A DNA stretch of 64,000 bases from Flavobacterium anhuiense (GCF_004151235.1 NZ_JUIV01000002.1:496001-560000), one strand, 5' to 3'. Shown: positions 18,995 through 28,526, numbered from the stretch's first letter. Numbers and translations: made by a program. Notes: generated by a model from the letters alone, not told the origin.

Positions 18995-19582
18995 TTATCG
19001 TTTTGGAAGTTTTATTCTAGTTTTGTCCCACTTAATTGAATCAGGATAATAGTAATCGCTATTAGTTTTGTATTTCAAAACAGTATCTTCTTCTTGAGTT
19101 GTTCTTCTTATGTGGTACGTTTGTATAAGGTTACTTTTTAAAAAATCCAGAAAGTAAGGATTTTTAATTGTATCGCTTTGTGAGCCTATTATTAAAATTT
19201 GTCTCTTTTTCTCTTTTGTTAAAATATTTTCTGAAAGAAAATCTTTTAGACATTTTTTTGGAATTTTGACAATGTCTTTTGGCTGTAAATCAAGAAAATG
19301 TGGAAGTGTATCTTTTTCACTACCATAACTACATAAAATTTGAATGTATCTTTTTTGATAAAAATATAAATTTCCTTTTTTGTCAATTATTAACTGGCTT
19401 TCTCCATAGAAAAATCCTTTTGTTGATGGAGGAGGTGCTGCTGATGAATCGTAGTGTTTTTGTAGCATTTTATCTTCATAAGATATAATGTAAGGCTTAT
19501 TTTTCTCAACAACCTTTTCTTCTTTCTTAGCGCAATTTAAAAAGAGAAAACAAATTAGAAAGCCAATAAAAATTCTAACCAT
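18995..19582 (-). CDS. Putative lipoprotein of unknown function
   Basis: A 195-residue protein with a lipoprotein signal: MVRIFIGFLICFLFLNCAKK, with Cys 17 as the probable lipidated residue. The rest is rich in Lys, Tyr and Asp and shows no domain I recognise. The gene sits between two almost identical terminator hairpins, downstream of accD on the same strand. It may be a recent arrival or a fast-evolving envelope gene. Confidence 0.65.
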   Translation of the reverse strand: MVRIFIGFLICFLFLNCAKKEEKVVEKNKPYIISYEDKMLQKHYDSSAAPPPSTKGFFYGESQLIIDKKGNLYFYQKRYIQILCSYGSEKDTLPHFLDLQPKDIVKIPKKCLKDFLSENILTKEKKRQILIIGSQSDTIKNPYFLDFLKSNLIQTYHIRRTTQEEDTVLKYKTNSDYYYPDSIKWDKTRIKLPKR

Positions 19583-19614
19583 AAAGAATAAGATTTAAAA
19601 TAAAGATATAAAAA

Positions 19615-19640
19615 AATCCCAAGAGCAATTTCTTGGGATT
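19615..19640 (-). terminator. Terminator of accD
   Basis: A 10-bp stem (19615-19624 with 19631-19640) with a T run on the minus strand lies after the accD stop. It differs from the hairpin at 18968-18994 by only about one base in the loop region. Confidence 0.85.
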
Positions 19641-19663
19641 TTCTATTTTAAGTAGTTTTAAAA

Positions 19664-20518
19664 CTATCTAATATCATTGTTTTGAATCAAATCGATATAT
19701 AAGTTGATCTTATCTTTCAATTCTTTTCTTGGCGTGATAAAGTCTAAGAAACCGTGCTCTAATAAGAACTCAGCAGTTTGGAAACCTTCTGGTAAATCTT
19801 TTCCTGTAGTGTCACGTACAACACGTGGACCAGCAAAACCAATCAAAGCGCCTGGCTCAGAGATGTTGATGTCTCCTAACATTGCGTATGATGCTGTTGT
19901 TCCTCCAGTTGTTGGATCAGTACAAAGAGAGATGTAAGGTAATTTAGCTTCAGCTAATTGAGCTAATTTTACAGAAGTTTTTGCTAATTGCATTAAAGAA
20001 TAAGCAGCTTCCATCATACGAGCTCCACCAGATTTAGAAATCATTACAAAAGGAAGTTTGTTTTTAATGGCGTGATCAATACCTCTCGCGATTTTCTCAC
20101 CCACAACAGCTCCCATAGATCCACCGATGAATGCAAAATCCATACAGCAGATTACAAGTTCTCTTCCTTTAGATTTTCCAACTCCCGTACGTACAGCGTC
20201 TTTAAGATGAGTTTTTTCCATTACATCTTTCAATCTGTCTGCATATTTTTTTGTGTCCACAAAGTGCAAAGGATCTTTAGAAGTCATGTTTTTATCTAAC
20301 TCAACAAATTCGTTGTTGTCGAATAAAATTTCAAAATAGGTTGCGCTTCCAATTCGAACGTGAAAATCATCTTCAGGGCTAACGAACAAATTTCTCGCCA
20401 ATTCGTCAGCATCAATAATTTTTCCAGTAGGAGATTTGTACCACAATCCTTTCGGAACGTCCATCTTATCTTCAGTAGCGGTCGTAATCCCTTTTTCTTG
20501 TCTTTTAAACCAAGCCAT
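19664..20518 (-). CDS. accD: Acetyl-CoA carboxylase carboxyltransferase subunit beta
   Basis: A 284-residue carboxyltransferase beta subunit that, with AccA, moves the carboxyl group from carboxybiotin to acetyl-CoA for fatty-acid synthesis. The crotonase-fold core is intact: [18 protein letters not shown] near 127-144, and [19 protein letters not shown] with GFAGPRVV. The N-terminal zinc ribbon found in E. coli AccD has lost all four Cys: the region [10 protein letters not shown]...NLFVSPEDD keeps its frame but has Ser, Gly, Ser and Asp at those places. The length is normal, so this is not a truncation. Confidence 0.95.
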   Translation of the reverse strand: MAWFKRQEKGITTATEDKMDVPKGLWYKSPTGKIIDADELARNLFVSPEDDFHVRIGSATYFEILFDNNEFVELDKNMTSKDPLHFVDTKKYADRLKDVMEKTHLKDAVRTGVGKSKGRELVICCMDFAFIGGSMGAVVGEKIARGIDHAIKNKLPFVMISKSGGARMMEAAYSLMQLAKTSVKLAQLAEAKLPYISLCTDPTTGGTTASYAMLGDINISEPGALIGFAGPRVVRDTTGKDLPEGFQTAEFLLEHGFLDFITPRKELKDKINLYIDLIQNNDIR

Positions 20519-20629
20519 TTTTTTAATTTTAGAATGTAGATTTTAAATTTTAGATTTTTCAATCTGAATTCAAAATTTAAATTTCAGGCTTCATTAGAAA
20601 TCTGAAATCTAAATTCAAAAATCTAAAAT
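20519..20629. repeat. Low-complexity TCTAAAAT-type intergenic repeat
   Basis: The accD-fbaA gap is filled with degenerate direct and inverted copies of a motif like AATCTAAAATTTAAA and its complement. The same kind of sequence is seen at 31229-31374 and 60630-60666. It is not coding. It probably arose by slippage and may fold into weak stems. Confidence 0.6.
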
Positions 20630-21697
20630 TTAAAGTGTGTTTACGTTATTTAAATCAGCAAAAGCTTGTTCAAGTCTCGCGTTGAATGTCACTTCGCTTT
20701 CACGAACCCATTTTCTTGGATCGTAGTATTTTTTGTTTGGAGCATCTGGACCTTCTGGGTTACCAATTTGAGTTTTTAAGTACTCAATATTGTTTACCAT
20801 ATAATCACGGATTCCTTCAGTGTATGCAAATTGTAAATCTGTATCAATGTTCATTTTGATAACTCCGTATCCGATAGCTTCTCTAATTTCTTCAAGTGTA
20901 GAACCTGAACCTCCGTGGAAAACGAAATCAACTGGGTTGTGTCCAGTGTTGAATTTGCTTTGTACGAAATCTTGAGAATTTTTTAAGATTTTTGGAGTTA
21001 ATTTTACGTTTCCTGGTTTGTAAACACCGTGAACGTTTCCGAAAGCAGCAGCAATTGTAAATTTAGGGCTCACTTTAGATAATTCTTCGTAAGCGTAAGC
21101 TACTTCTTCTGGTTGAGTGTATAATTTTGAGCTATCTACGTCTGAGTTGTCAACGCCATCTTCTTCACCACCTGTAATACCAAGCTCGATTTCTAATGTC
21201 ATTCCCATTTTGCTCATTCTAGCTAAATATTCTTTGCAGATTTCGATGTTCTCTTCGATTGGCTCTTCAGACAAATCGATCATGTGAGAACTGAATAATG
21301 GTTTTCCTGTTTCTGCGAAATGTTTTTCAGAAGCGTCTAATAAACCATCAATCCAAGGTAAAAGTTTTTTTGCACAGTGGTCAGTGTGTAAGATTACAGT
21401 TGCACCGTAAGCTTCTGCCAAAGTATGAATATGTTTTGCTCCCGCGATTCCTCCTGCGATTGCTGCTTTTTCACCTGCATTTGATAATCCTTTTCCAGCG
21501 TTGAATTGTGCTCCACCGTTAGAAAATTGAATGATAACTGGCGCGTTTAGTTTTGCTGCAGTTTCAAGAACTCCGTTAATTGTGCTTGATCCAGTAACGT
21601 TTACTGCCGGAAGAGCAAAACCCTTCTCTTTCGCATAATTAAAGATCTCTTGTACTTGATCTCCTGTAGCTACTCCTGGTTTAATGTTGTGTGCCAT
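20630..21697 (-). CDS. fbaA: Class II fructose-bisphosphate aldolase
   Basis: A 355-residue zinc-dependent aldolase of glycolysis and gluconeogenesis. Visible motifs are VILHTDHCAKKLLPW near 103-117 with the catalytic Asp and zinc-binding His, ELGITGGEEDGVDNS near 173, and VFHGGSGSTLEEI near 265. The length is that of the E. coli type (class IIa). It lies upstream of accD on the same strand. Confidence 0.97.
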   Translation of the reverse strand: MAHNIKPGVATGDQVQEIFNYAKEKGFALPAVNVTGSSTINGVLETAAKLNAPVIIQFSNGGAQFNAGKGLSNAGEKAAIAGGIAGAKHIHTLAEAYGATVILHTDHCAKKLLPWIDGLLDASEKHFAETGKPLFSSHMIDLSEEPIEENIEICKEYLARMSKMGMTLEIELGITGGEEDGVDNSDVDSSKLYTQPEEVAYAYEELSKVSPKFTIAAAFGNVHGVYKPGNVKLTPKILKNSQDFVQSKFNTGHNPVDFVFHGGSGSTLEEIREAIGYGVIKMNIDTDLQFAYTEGIRDYMVNNIEYLKTQIGNPEGPDAPNKKYYDPRKWVRESEVTFNARLEQAFADLNNVNTL

Positions 21698-21757
21698 TTT
21701 AATTTTTTTTATAGTTGTTTTTAGTTTTTAGGTTGCAAAAATAAGAATTAATTAGCA

Positions 21758-24331
21758 TTAGAACGGATAATTTATACCAAAATTTAAAACTGAGTGTCCA
21801 AAATTGTATTCTTTAAACCATCGGTCTCCCTTCTCATGCGCCGGATTATAAGTCTTAAAGCCTAAATCTAAACGAATCACAAAAAAGCTCAAATCGTATC
21901 TTAAACCGAATCCTGTTCCTAAAGCAATTTCTTCTAAATCGTTTAAGTTGTCAAACCTTGCTTTCGGATCTATCACATTATCGAGTACATTCCAGATATT
22001 TCCGGCGTCTGCAAAGAATGCACCTTTTACATCTCCGAAAATTTTGAAACGAAATTCGGCACTCGCTGCAATTTTCATATTCGCCTCATTAAAGTCGTTT
22101 ACTGCGTTGGTGCTTCCAGGTCCTAAAGCATATGGCTGCCATGCACGGTTATCATTGGAACCTCCGCCATAATAACTTCGTGAAAACGGAATGTAGTTTG
22201 AATTTCCGAACGGAATTGCGATTCCAAAGAAGCTTCTCACTGCTAGAACTTTCTCTTTTCCAAAATCCCAGTGTTTGATATAGTCAAATTCAGTTTTTAT
22301 ATATTCTGAATATTCCAGATTAAAAATCTCGTAGTTTCCTCTAGAGTTCTTAGGTAAATTTCCAATTGCTGAAACAGCAGATAATAAGGTTCCAGCAGAT
22401 TCTATTTTCGTTCTAAATTGATAGAAATTATTGTCCGCGAGATCTTTTTTGGTTGTTTTGGTGAAAGAAAAACTGGTTGCCAGAATAAAATCATTTTCAG
22501 TCAAACGAACTCTTCTTTCCTCAATGCTTTCAACTTCCTGATATTGTGAATTGCCTGGATTCAAAGCTGTTTTTCCAGTCAATACGTCATTTGTAAATCC
22601 TGTGGTTCCTTGGGGTATAGTAAGATCTTTTCGAGCTTGTTCCTCAGGTGTATCTCCCCAGTTGTTGACATTGGTATTGTAATCTTTCCCGATATAATTT
22701 AAATCATCATAAGAAGAAGTGTATACATTAAAGTAATTGTCTGGATTTAAATTACGGACAAACTGTGCATTCAACAATTCGAATTTTGCTGTATTATGAC
22801 GTTTTGGTGTCCAGTTGTACGAGATACCTCCTGTAAAGTTTTCTTTGTCCAAACCAATATTTCGCTGCTTAGAAAAACCAGAAGTAATAGAGGTGTAGGG
22901 AATCATGCTTTTGGGAATAATTTTTTCAGTTCCAAAAGGGAGCAGGATTCTTGGGAAATTTAATTTCATATCCAGACCATATTCAGAAACATTAAAGAAA
23001 TTATTATTTGGATTCGCCATATCTCTAGATGATCCCACATTTAAACGAGCCGAAATTTCAAGGGTTTCAGCGCGGTTAAATACATTTCGAATCGTTTCCG
23101 AAACACTGGCTCCAATTCCAAAATCCTGAATGTTAGAATGCGTTAAGTCAAGAGTGGCTCCAAAACTGTATTTTTTTCTCGGAGTCAAATAAACATTGGC
23201 AATCAGAGATTGAGCTGTAGAATCTCTCTTGTCTACTTCGTATTGTATTGACGGATAGTTAAAAATCCTTAAGTTATTCAAATATCGAGAAGAAAGAGTC
23301 GTTCTAAAATCGGCAAAAGTACTTCCTTTTGTGATGAAAATAGCATCAGTAATAGCACGCGGTTTGTATTTTAAAGTCTTGTAGCTATATAAATTAAAGT
23401 TGTTGTAGGTTACACTGTCTGTTGGTTTTTTCTTGGCATTTGCAGCAGAATAATCGGTGTAAATGTTTACATCGCTGATTTTATACAATTTAAAAGGCTC
23501 TGTACGGCTAGAATCTCTTCCTTGAATGGTATTATTGTTTATTATTAAAGTTACATCAGCTTTAGCTTTTTTGCCAATGGTATCAATGTCAAAAGTTACA
23601 TAGGTTGGCTGAAAATAGTAAGCACCATGATTTCTAAAATAAGTTGTAATGCGGTTTTTTTCTTCTTCAAAATCAGTGGTTTTATATTGATTTCCAGATT
23701 TTAATAAAGAAGGTTCATTATTAGTTCTATATAATGAGTCTAGCGCAGGAGTCATTATTTTGGTTCTAATTGTATCTAACTTATAAGCCGGTCCTGTAGT
23801 GATGTTATAATTAATTGCGGCCCTCTTTTTTCCAACCGTATCAATAGTATAATCGGTTTGAACATTAAAAAAACCATTATTGAAATAATAGTATTTTAAA
23901 CGAAGCAATGATTTTTTAGTTTTGGAAGTATCAATGATTACTGGCGGTTCACCAGTGCTTTTTAGAAATTCATGAATTCCTTTATAATAAAAAGATTGTC
24001 CAAGACGGTCCACTTGTTTTGCAGAAAATATCTTAGACATACGCTCATATTTTCCAGGATTGTTTTTAAATTTTGCCTGATAAGTAGAATCTGGATTTAA
24101 ATTGGCTAAATTGTATAAATTTAATCGAAGTTTATAGCCTAATAATTTACCATTTGGTTTTTGGTACATCTGATTTGAAGCTATCTCATCGTTTGTCGAT
24201 TTTCCGTTAACTAGAATATTATTTTTTACAAGAAGGTTTTTTCCATCGGGAACTCTTTTTACGGCATTACAAGCGCAAATTAATATTGCAATTAGAATAA
24301 ATGCTATTATTTTTGTGGAATTATTTTTCAA
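21758..24331 (-). CDS. tamL: BamA/TamA-family outer-membrane lipoprotein TamL
   Basis: An 857-residue Omp85-family protein. It starts with a lipoprotein signal (LIAILICACNAVKRVPDG, lipidated Cys near 21), which marks the Bacteroidetes TamL type rather than TamA. POTRA-like domains fill about 30-400 and the rest is a 16-stranded barrel ending NFGINYPF with a terminal Phe. It is thought to work with a TamB-like inner-membrane protein in building the outer membrane; no tamB gene is in view. It is divergent from the RNA methyltransferase gene. Confidence 0.92.
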   Translation of the reverse strand: MKNNSTKIIAFILIAILICACNAVKRVPDGKNLLVKNNILVNGKSTNDEIASNQMYQKPNGKLLGYKLRLNLYNLANLNPDSTYQAKFKNNPGKYERMSKIFSAKQVDRLGQSFYYKGIHEFLKSTGEPPVIIDTSKTKKSLLRLKYYYFNNGFFNVQTDYTIDTVGKKRAAINYNITTGPAYKLDTIRTKIMTPALDSLYRTNNEPSLLKSGNQYKTTDFEEEKNRITTYFRNHGAYYFQPTYVTFDIDTIGKKAKADVTLIINNNTIQGRDSSRTEPFKLYKISDVNIYTDYSAANAKKKPTDSVTYNNFNLYSYKTLKYKPRAITDAIFITKGSTFADFRTTLSSRYLNNLRIFNYPSIQYEVDKRDSTAQSLIANVYLTPRKKYSFGATLDLTHSNIQDFGIGASVSETIRNVFNRAETLEISARLNVGSSRDMANPNNNFFNVSEYGLDMKLNFPRILLPFGTEKIIPKSMIPYTSITSGFSKQRNIGLDKENFTGGISYNWTPKRHNTAKFELLNAQFVRNLNPDNYFNVYTSSYDDLNYIGKDYNTNVNNWGDTPEEQARKDLTIPQGTTGFTNDVLTGKTALNPGNSQYQEVESIEERRVRLTENDFILATSFSFTKTTKKDLADNNFYQFRTKIESAGTLLSAVSAIGNLPKNSRGNYEIFNLEYSEYIKTEFDYIKHWDFGKEKVLAVRSFFGIAIPFGNSNYIPFSRSYYGGGSNDNRAWQPYALGPGSTNAVNDFNEANMKIAASAEFRFKIFGDVKGAFFADAGNIWNVLDNVIDPKARFDNLNDLEEIALGTGFGLRYDLSFFVIRLDLGFKTYNPAHEKGDRWFKEYNFGHSVLNFGINYPF

Positions 24332-24368
24332 GTGTTTTTTAATATTTAATTCAAAAGTACATTATTTT

Positions 24369-25097
24369 ATGGTTAGTAAAAACCAAATAAAACTAATATC
24401 AGGCTTGCATCAAAAAAAGCAGCGTTTTGCTAATCAATTATTTTTTGCTGAAGGAGTAAAAGTAATTCAAGAATTGCTGCAATCCAATTTTGAATTAGAA
24501 CATTTATACACCACTTTAAATGATTTTCAAACGGTTCATGCGTCAAAACGCACTCTTATTAATGAACAAGAACTGAAAAAAATAAGTGCTTTGTCAACTC
24601 CAAATTCTTGTTTGGCGGTCTTTAAAATTCCAGCCGAAAAAGAAATAATCGATTCGGGCTTGATTTTAGCTTTAGACGACATTAGAGACCCAGGAAATCT
24701 AGGCACTATTTTACGTCTATGCGATTGGTTTGGCATTAAGCAGATTGTCTGTTCTAAAGAAACAGTGGATATTTATAATCCAAAAGTGGTACAAGCTACA
24801 ATGGGATCTATTGCCAGAGTGAATGTAAGTTATGTTGATTTAAAACTTTTTCTTGCTCAAACTAAACTGCCAATTTTTGGAACTTTTATGGACGGGGAGA
24901 ATATTTATCAATCAAAACTGCCTCAGAATGGCATCATTATTATGGGTAATGAAGCCAACGGAATTTCAGATGAGATTGAAAAAATCGTAACCAGCCGTCT
25001 CACAATTCCTAGATTTGGAGAGCTACAAAAAACGGAAAGTCTAAATGTAGCTACTGCAACAGCAATTATTCTTAGTGAATTTAAACGAAATAGTTGA
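24369..25097 (+). CDS. TrmH-family RNA 2'-O-methyltransferase
   Basis: A 242-residue SPOUT methyltransferase. The start MVSKNQIKLISGL at 24369 is preferred; an ATG 54 bp upstream would overlap tamL and add a poor N-terminus. An N-terminal substrate-binding domain (FFAEGVKVIQELLQ) is followed by the knotted SAM-binding domain with LDDIRDPGNLGTILR near 108, IIMGNEANGIS near 194 and TESLNVATATAIILSEF near 220, the three TrmH motifs. It methylates a ribose in rRNA or tRNA. The exact site cannot be read from the sequence. Confidence 0.93.
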   Translation: MVSKNQIKLISGLHQKKQRFANQLFFAEGVKVIQELLQSNFELEHLYTTLNDFQTVHASKRTLINEQELKKISALSTPNSCLAVFKIPAEKEIIDSGLILALDDIRDPGNLGTILRLCDWFGIKQIVCSKETVDIYNPKVVQATMGSIARVNVSYVDLKLFLAQTKLPIFGTFMDGENIYQSKLPQNGIIIMGNEANGISDEIEKIVTSRLTIPRFGELQKTESLNVATATAIILSEFKRNS

Positions 25098-25106
25098 TGT
25101 TTTGTT

Positions 25107-25817
25107 TTAATGGAAAGTAAAATTTATTAAAAGCGCTCTAGATTTCATCGAATCAATGTTTCCTGTCCATGGACTGTCTGGATTATTATCTCTAATAAGT
25201 TCATCGGTTATGCCGAACATTCCTCTAACAGATGGAGAAAAAATAAAGTATTCGGTAAAAATATCAATTCCTAATCCTAATTCATAAGCTGCTGTCCATT
25301 GTTTTACTCTAAATTTCTGCTCAAAGTTATCGTCTTTAGATTTAGCATTGCTAGACAAGTTTAAAGTTGTAGACATACCGCCAACTAAATATGGGCGTAT
25401 GTTTCCCGTACGCAAAGCAGAAAATTTCAATAATAAAGGAAAGTGAATGTAAGTACTGTTTACTTCTCTTAAATAATCGCTTTCTTTGTTGCTTATCCCA
25501 GGAAAATAAAGATCACGTTTAGTATAATACAAACCTGGCTCAAAACGCAAGTTAATATATTCTTGAAGCCTTAAATCGGTCACAACACCTACGTTAAAAC
25601 CAGTTGTTTTTTTAACTTGGATATCTTCCGGTACAGGAGTTTTGTAATCAAATTTAAAGTCAAAACTATTAAAACCAAGATAGTAGCCAAAATAAATACG
25701 TTGTTTCTGCCAGTTTTCAAGATTAATAATAGGATCTTTGCTAAACATGTTTTTAGCAAATTGCGAATGTCCTTTTGTCGTTAAGACCAATAAAAATAAG
25801 ATTACAACTTTTTTCAT
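25107..25817 (-). CDS. porT: Type IX secretion outer-membrane protein PorT/SprT
   Basis: A 236-residue outer-membrane protein with a signal peptide (MKKVVILFLLVLTTKGHSQ) and an eight-stranded barrel pattern. The pieces KQRIYFGYYLGFNSFDF and YVNSTYIHFPLLLKF-like segments, and the position directly after menG, match PorT/SprT of flavobacteria. PorT is needed for type IX secretion, and in gliding species for motility. The start at 25817, one base after the menG stop, is chosen because an upstream in-frame ATG lies inside menG and would spoil the signal peptide. Confidence 0.85.
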   Translation of the reverse strand: MKKVVILFLLVLTTKGHSQFAKNMFSKDPIINLENWQKQRIYFGYYLGFNSFDFKFDYKTPVPEDIQVKKTTGFNVGVVTDLRLQEYINLRFEPGLYYTKRDLYFPGISNKESDYLREVNSTYIHFPLLLKFSALRTGNIRPYLVGGMSTTLNLSSNAKSKDDNFEQKFRVKQWTAAYELGLGIDIFTEYFIFSPSVRGMFGITDELIRDNNPDSPWTGNIDSMKSRALLINFTFH

Positions 25818-25818
25818 A

Positions 25819-26550
25819 CTATTTTTTAGATGCAGAATAAATTGTTGCGACACCAAAAGTTTGAGGCATTGCCACAACATCTATAAACCCAGTTTTTCTT
25901 AAAATATTGTTTAAGGCTTCTCCATAAGGAAAAGCGGCAGCCGATTCAGACAAATAACCATAAGCATCATTATCTTTAGAAAATAATTTTCCAATTAATG
26001 GAAGTATATTTTTGCTATAGAAATTGTAGCCTTGTTTATAAGGAAACTTGTCTGGAACAGAAGTCTCTAATATAACAAAAACACCATTTGGTTTTAAGAC
26101 TCTTAAGATTTCTGCAAAACCTTTTTCTAGATTTTCAAAATTTCTTACGCCAAAACCAACTGTGATCGCATCAAAATAATTGTCCTCAAAAGGCATGTTT
26201 TCAGAATCGCCTAAAACTAGTTCAATTACATTTGAAAGTTTCTTTTCTTCCACTTTCTTTTTTCCTACTTCTAGCATTCCGGCAGAAATATCTAGTCCAA
26301 TAATTTTTTCAGCATTAGTTTGCGCAAGCAAAATGGCCAAGTCACCAGTTCCAGTTGCAATATCAAGAATAACTTTTGGTTTTTTGTCTGATACTATTTT
26401 TAATACTTTTTTACGCCATTTAACGTCAATTCCAAAAGAAATTACACGATTCAAATTATCGTAATTCCCAGAAATAGTATCGAACATTTGGGTTACTTGC
26501 TCTTTTTTACCTAAAGAAGAGTCTTTATACGGAGTTATTTTTTCAGACAT
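25819..26550 (-). CDS. menG: Demethylmenaquinone methyltransferase
   Basis: A 243-residue class I SAM-dependent methyltransferase of the UbiE/MenG family. Visible are [18 protein letters not shown], the SAM motif [12 protein letters not shown] near 61 and [23 protein letters not shown] near 130. It makes menaquinone from demethylmenaquinone, fitting the menaquinone-only respiration of this phylum. porT follows after one base, so the two are co-transcribed. Confidence 0.95.
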   Translation of the reverse strand: MSEKITPYKDSSLGKKEQVTQMFDTISGNYDNLNRVISFGIDVKWRKKVLKIVSDKKPKVILDIATGTGDLAILLAQTNAEKIIGLDISAGMLEVGKKKVEEKKLSNVIELVLGDSENMPFEDNYFDAITVGFGVRNFENLEKGFAEILRVLKPNGVFVILETSVPDKFPYKQGYNFYSKNILPLIGKLFSKDNDAYGYLSESAAAFPYGEALNNILRKTGFIDVVAMPQTFGVATIYSASKK

Positions 26551-26575
26551 TTTTTTTATTTAGGCAAATATAAAC

Positions 26576-27085
26576 AATCTAGTTTAACTGTAATTGAGTT
26601 TTTTAATTTGAAAAATAAATGTTTGGAAGGATTTGTTTTAGAACAAATTTTGCCATCCCTAAATCTAGGTATTTTGATAAAATCCCTAAATCTTGGTATT
26701 GTCTAGTAGCGCTATTATGAGCAACTTTGTTCAAGTAAAAATGATTAAAGTTTTAATGATTGATAATGTCGCTATGACTTAAACAGATGATTACTTTTTT
26801 TGTGCTGGTAGTTCATTTGTTCATGAAAGAGTTTTGAAAAGTATTGTTCTTGGGGGGAAATACTAATATTAAGCGCAAAGTACGTTCTTAGGATTAAATT
26901 TGTTTTTGGAAATTTTAATTTTCTGCCTTTAATATCTTAGTGGTATTTGTTATTAGAGGCGTTTGAGACTTAGGTCTCAAATAACATTAAATGTTATTCA
27001 GTTTTACAGATGTTTCTCGACATTTGTGATTTTTTTTAAACAAAATTCTTCTTGAGCGAGTTAAGCTTCAAAAATCAATTATTTA
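26576..27085. other. Gene-free stretch with direct and inverted repeats
   Basis: No convincing gene in these 510 bases. Two 20-bp direct repeats sharing ATCCCTAAATCT.GGTATT begin at 26655 and 26682, 27 bp apart. Farther on are an 8-bp inverted repeat (26962-26969 with 26974-26981) and an adjacent one (26980-26987 with 26991-26998). The direct repeats look like an operator for a dimeric regulator, or a relic. The function is unknown. Confidence 0.5.
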
Positions 27086-27115
27086 AAAACATCCTCCCTA
27101 AAAAGAGGATGTTTT
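27086..27115 (-). terminator. Terminator of folA
   Basis: An 11-bp perfect stem (27086-27096 with 27105-27115) directly after the folA stop, with T runs on both strands. Confidence 0.88.
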
Positions 27116-27119
27116 TTAT

Positions 27120-27602
27120 TTATTTTCTAATGTAAGTTTCATAAGTATAATCATAAAGGTGTTTTTCATCTTTATAATTTTCTTCAGATTCTACCAAAAC
27201 CCATTCGCTTTTATTGATTTTAGGAAAAAAAGCATCTGCATCAAAAGAATGATGAACTTTGGTTAGTTCGATAATATCAGTAAACGGAAGAGCGAGATTG
27301 TAAATTTCGCCACCGCCTATAACATAACTATCATCGTTTTCAGGGCAAATGGCAATTGCTTTTTCGATACTATCTACTACAATGCACCCTTCTGGCTTAT
27401 AATTTTCTTGACGAGAAATTACAATATGAACGCGGTCTGGTAATGGTTTCGGAAAACTTTCAAAAGTTTTTCTTCCCATAATAATATGATGACCAGTAGT
27501 AAGCGATTTAAATCTTTTAAAATCATTAGGCAAATGCCATACTAATTCGTTGTTTTTTCCAAGCGCATTATTTTCGGCCGCAGCCGCTATCATTATAATC
27601 AT
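27120..27602 (-). CDS. folA: Dihydrofolate reductase
   Basis: A 160-residue enzyme that reduces dihydrofolate to tetrahydrofolate with NADPH. Motifs: MIAAAAENNALGKNNELVWHLP at the start (split here over the NADPH and folate sites), HIIMGRKTFESFPKPLP near 38, and YVIGGGEIYNLAL near 93. Asp in LPNDFKRFK is the substrate-binding acid. A 2TM protein gene precedes it by 11 bp, and thyA, which makes its substrate, lies 0.9 kb upstream on the same strand. Confidence 0.96.
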   Translation of the reverse strand: MIIMIAAAAENNALGKNNELVWHLPNDFKRFKSLTTGHHIIMGRKTFESFPKPLPDRVHIVISRQENYKPEGCIVVDSIEKAIAICPENDDSYVIGGGEIYNLALPFTDIIELTKVHHSFDADAFFPKINKSEWVLVESEENYKDEKHLYDYTYETYIRK

Positions 27603-27613
27603 GGTATGCTTAA

Positions 27614-27958
27614 CTAAATTTTATTTTCATTCTCTTCATTAATAGAAGATTCAAGCTGGCTGATTCTTTTTTGCTGTAAAGCAACTAATCGGTCAATTTG
27701 CTCTCTTTCCCATTTTTTATTCATAAAACGGTCGGTTATATACACTTTTATAAAATGAAGAATAAAAAGGAAAAGCCAGATGGTAATACCCCAGATGCAC
27801 CAATTTTGGGTTGCACCTTGTCCAAATCCAAAAAATCTATTGGCAATAAATAAAAATAAGCTTCCAAGCAGGAAAAGTACAAAATGAAAATATAAGACCT
27901 TTTTTTGTCTTAATCGGCGTCTAGCATATTCGTATTGTTCGTGCACTTCTTTTTCCAT
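27614..27958 (-). CDS. 2TM domain-containing protein
   Basis: A 114-residue protein with two membrane helices (about 22-40 and 55-75) separated by a short Trp-rich turn, and charged ends with QARRRLRQKK-like and QLESSINEENE stretches. It matches the small 2TM family common in flavobacteria, whose role is unknown. It lies directly upstream of folA on the same strand. Confidence 0.75.
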   Translation of the reverse strand: MEKEVHEQYEYARRRLRQKKVLYFHFVLFLLGSLFLFIANRFFGFGQGATQNWCIWGITIWLFLFILHFIKVYITDRFMNKKWEREQIDRLVALQQKRISQLESSINEENENKI

Positions 27959-28197
27959 AAGATAAAAATGAGATCATAAAGTTAAAATTTATTTTCGAAA
28001 GACAATATTTTGGGTATAGAATATTTGCTTTTTTGTGACTCAATAATTTGAAAAACAAAATTTTAACTGCTTTAAATTACCAATAAAGCGAAAAAAATAT
28101 GCTGTTTTTGGCATTATCATAAATCGGTTCTGACGGTAGTTAGTGTTTCGTTGAATTTAATTAATTTTAGGTGTATAAATCTAAAAACGAAATAGTT

Positions 28198-28494
28198 ATG
28201 TCTTTGAAAAAACAATTTATCAAAACGAAGCCGGTTGTTAAAGTTACATTTTCAATAGATGCCAAAGATGCTGATTCGGCAGCGGTGGTTGGAGATTTTA
28301 ATAACTGGAATGCCTCAGAAGGAGCTTTAAGCAAGTTAAAAAACGGAACGTTTAAAGCAACTTACGATTTGGTGAAAGATGCGATTTACGAATTTAAGTA
28401 TCTGATTGACGGGAATTATGTAAATGATCCAGAAGCCGATTCTTACAAATGGAATGATTACGCTGGCAGTGAAAACAGTGTTTTAGTTGTATAA
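28198..28494 (+). CDS. Isoamylase early-set (CBM48-like) domain protein
   Basis: A 98-residue protein that is a single immunoglobulin-like early-set domain, the fold that binds glycogen in glycogen-branching enzymes and AMPK beta. Visible are AAVVGDFNNWN near 36-46 and YEFKYLIDGNYVNDPEADSY near 68-87, the hallmark of the family. No enzyme domain is attached. The ATG at 28198 is preferred over an in-frame start 27 bp upstream. It may target a partner to glycogen; this is inferred. Confidence 0.85.
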   Translation: MSLKKQFIKTKPVVKVTFSIDAKDADSAAVVGDFNNWNASEGALSKLKNGTFKATYDLVKDAIYEFKYLIDGNYVNDPEADSYKWNDYAGSENSVLVV

Positions 28495-28521
28495 AAAAAT
28501 CCGCTATTACAGCGGATTTTT
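28495..28521. terminator. Bidirectional terminator between convergent genes
   Basis: An 11-bp perfect stem (28495-28505 with 28511-28521), with a 5-nt loop and T runs on both strands, serves the early-set gene and thyA. Confidence 0.9.
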
Positions 28522-28526
28522 GTTTT

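Noticed and set aside
20519..20629. CRISPR-like array in the TCTAAAAT repeats
   Set aside because: The units are degenerate, under 12 bp, occur in both orientations and are not separated by unique spacers of equal length; no cas gene is present.
25818..25880. Earlier start of porT inside menG
   Set aside because: It would put 21 residues before a clean signal peptide and overlap the end of menG out of frame; the ATG next to the menG stop is the better start.
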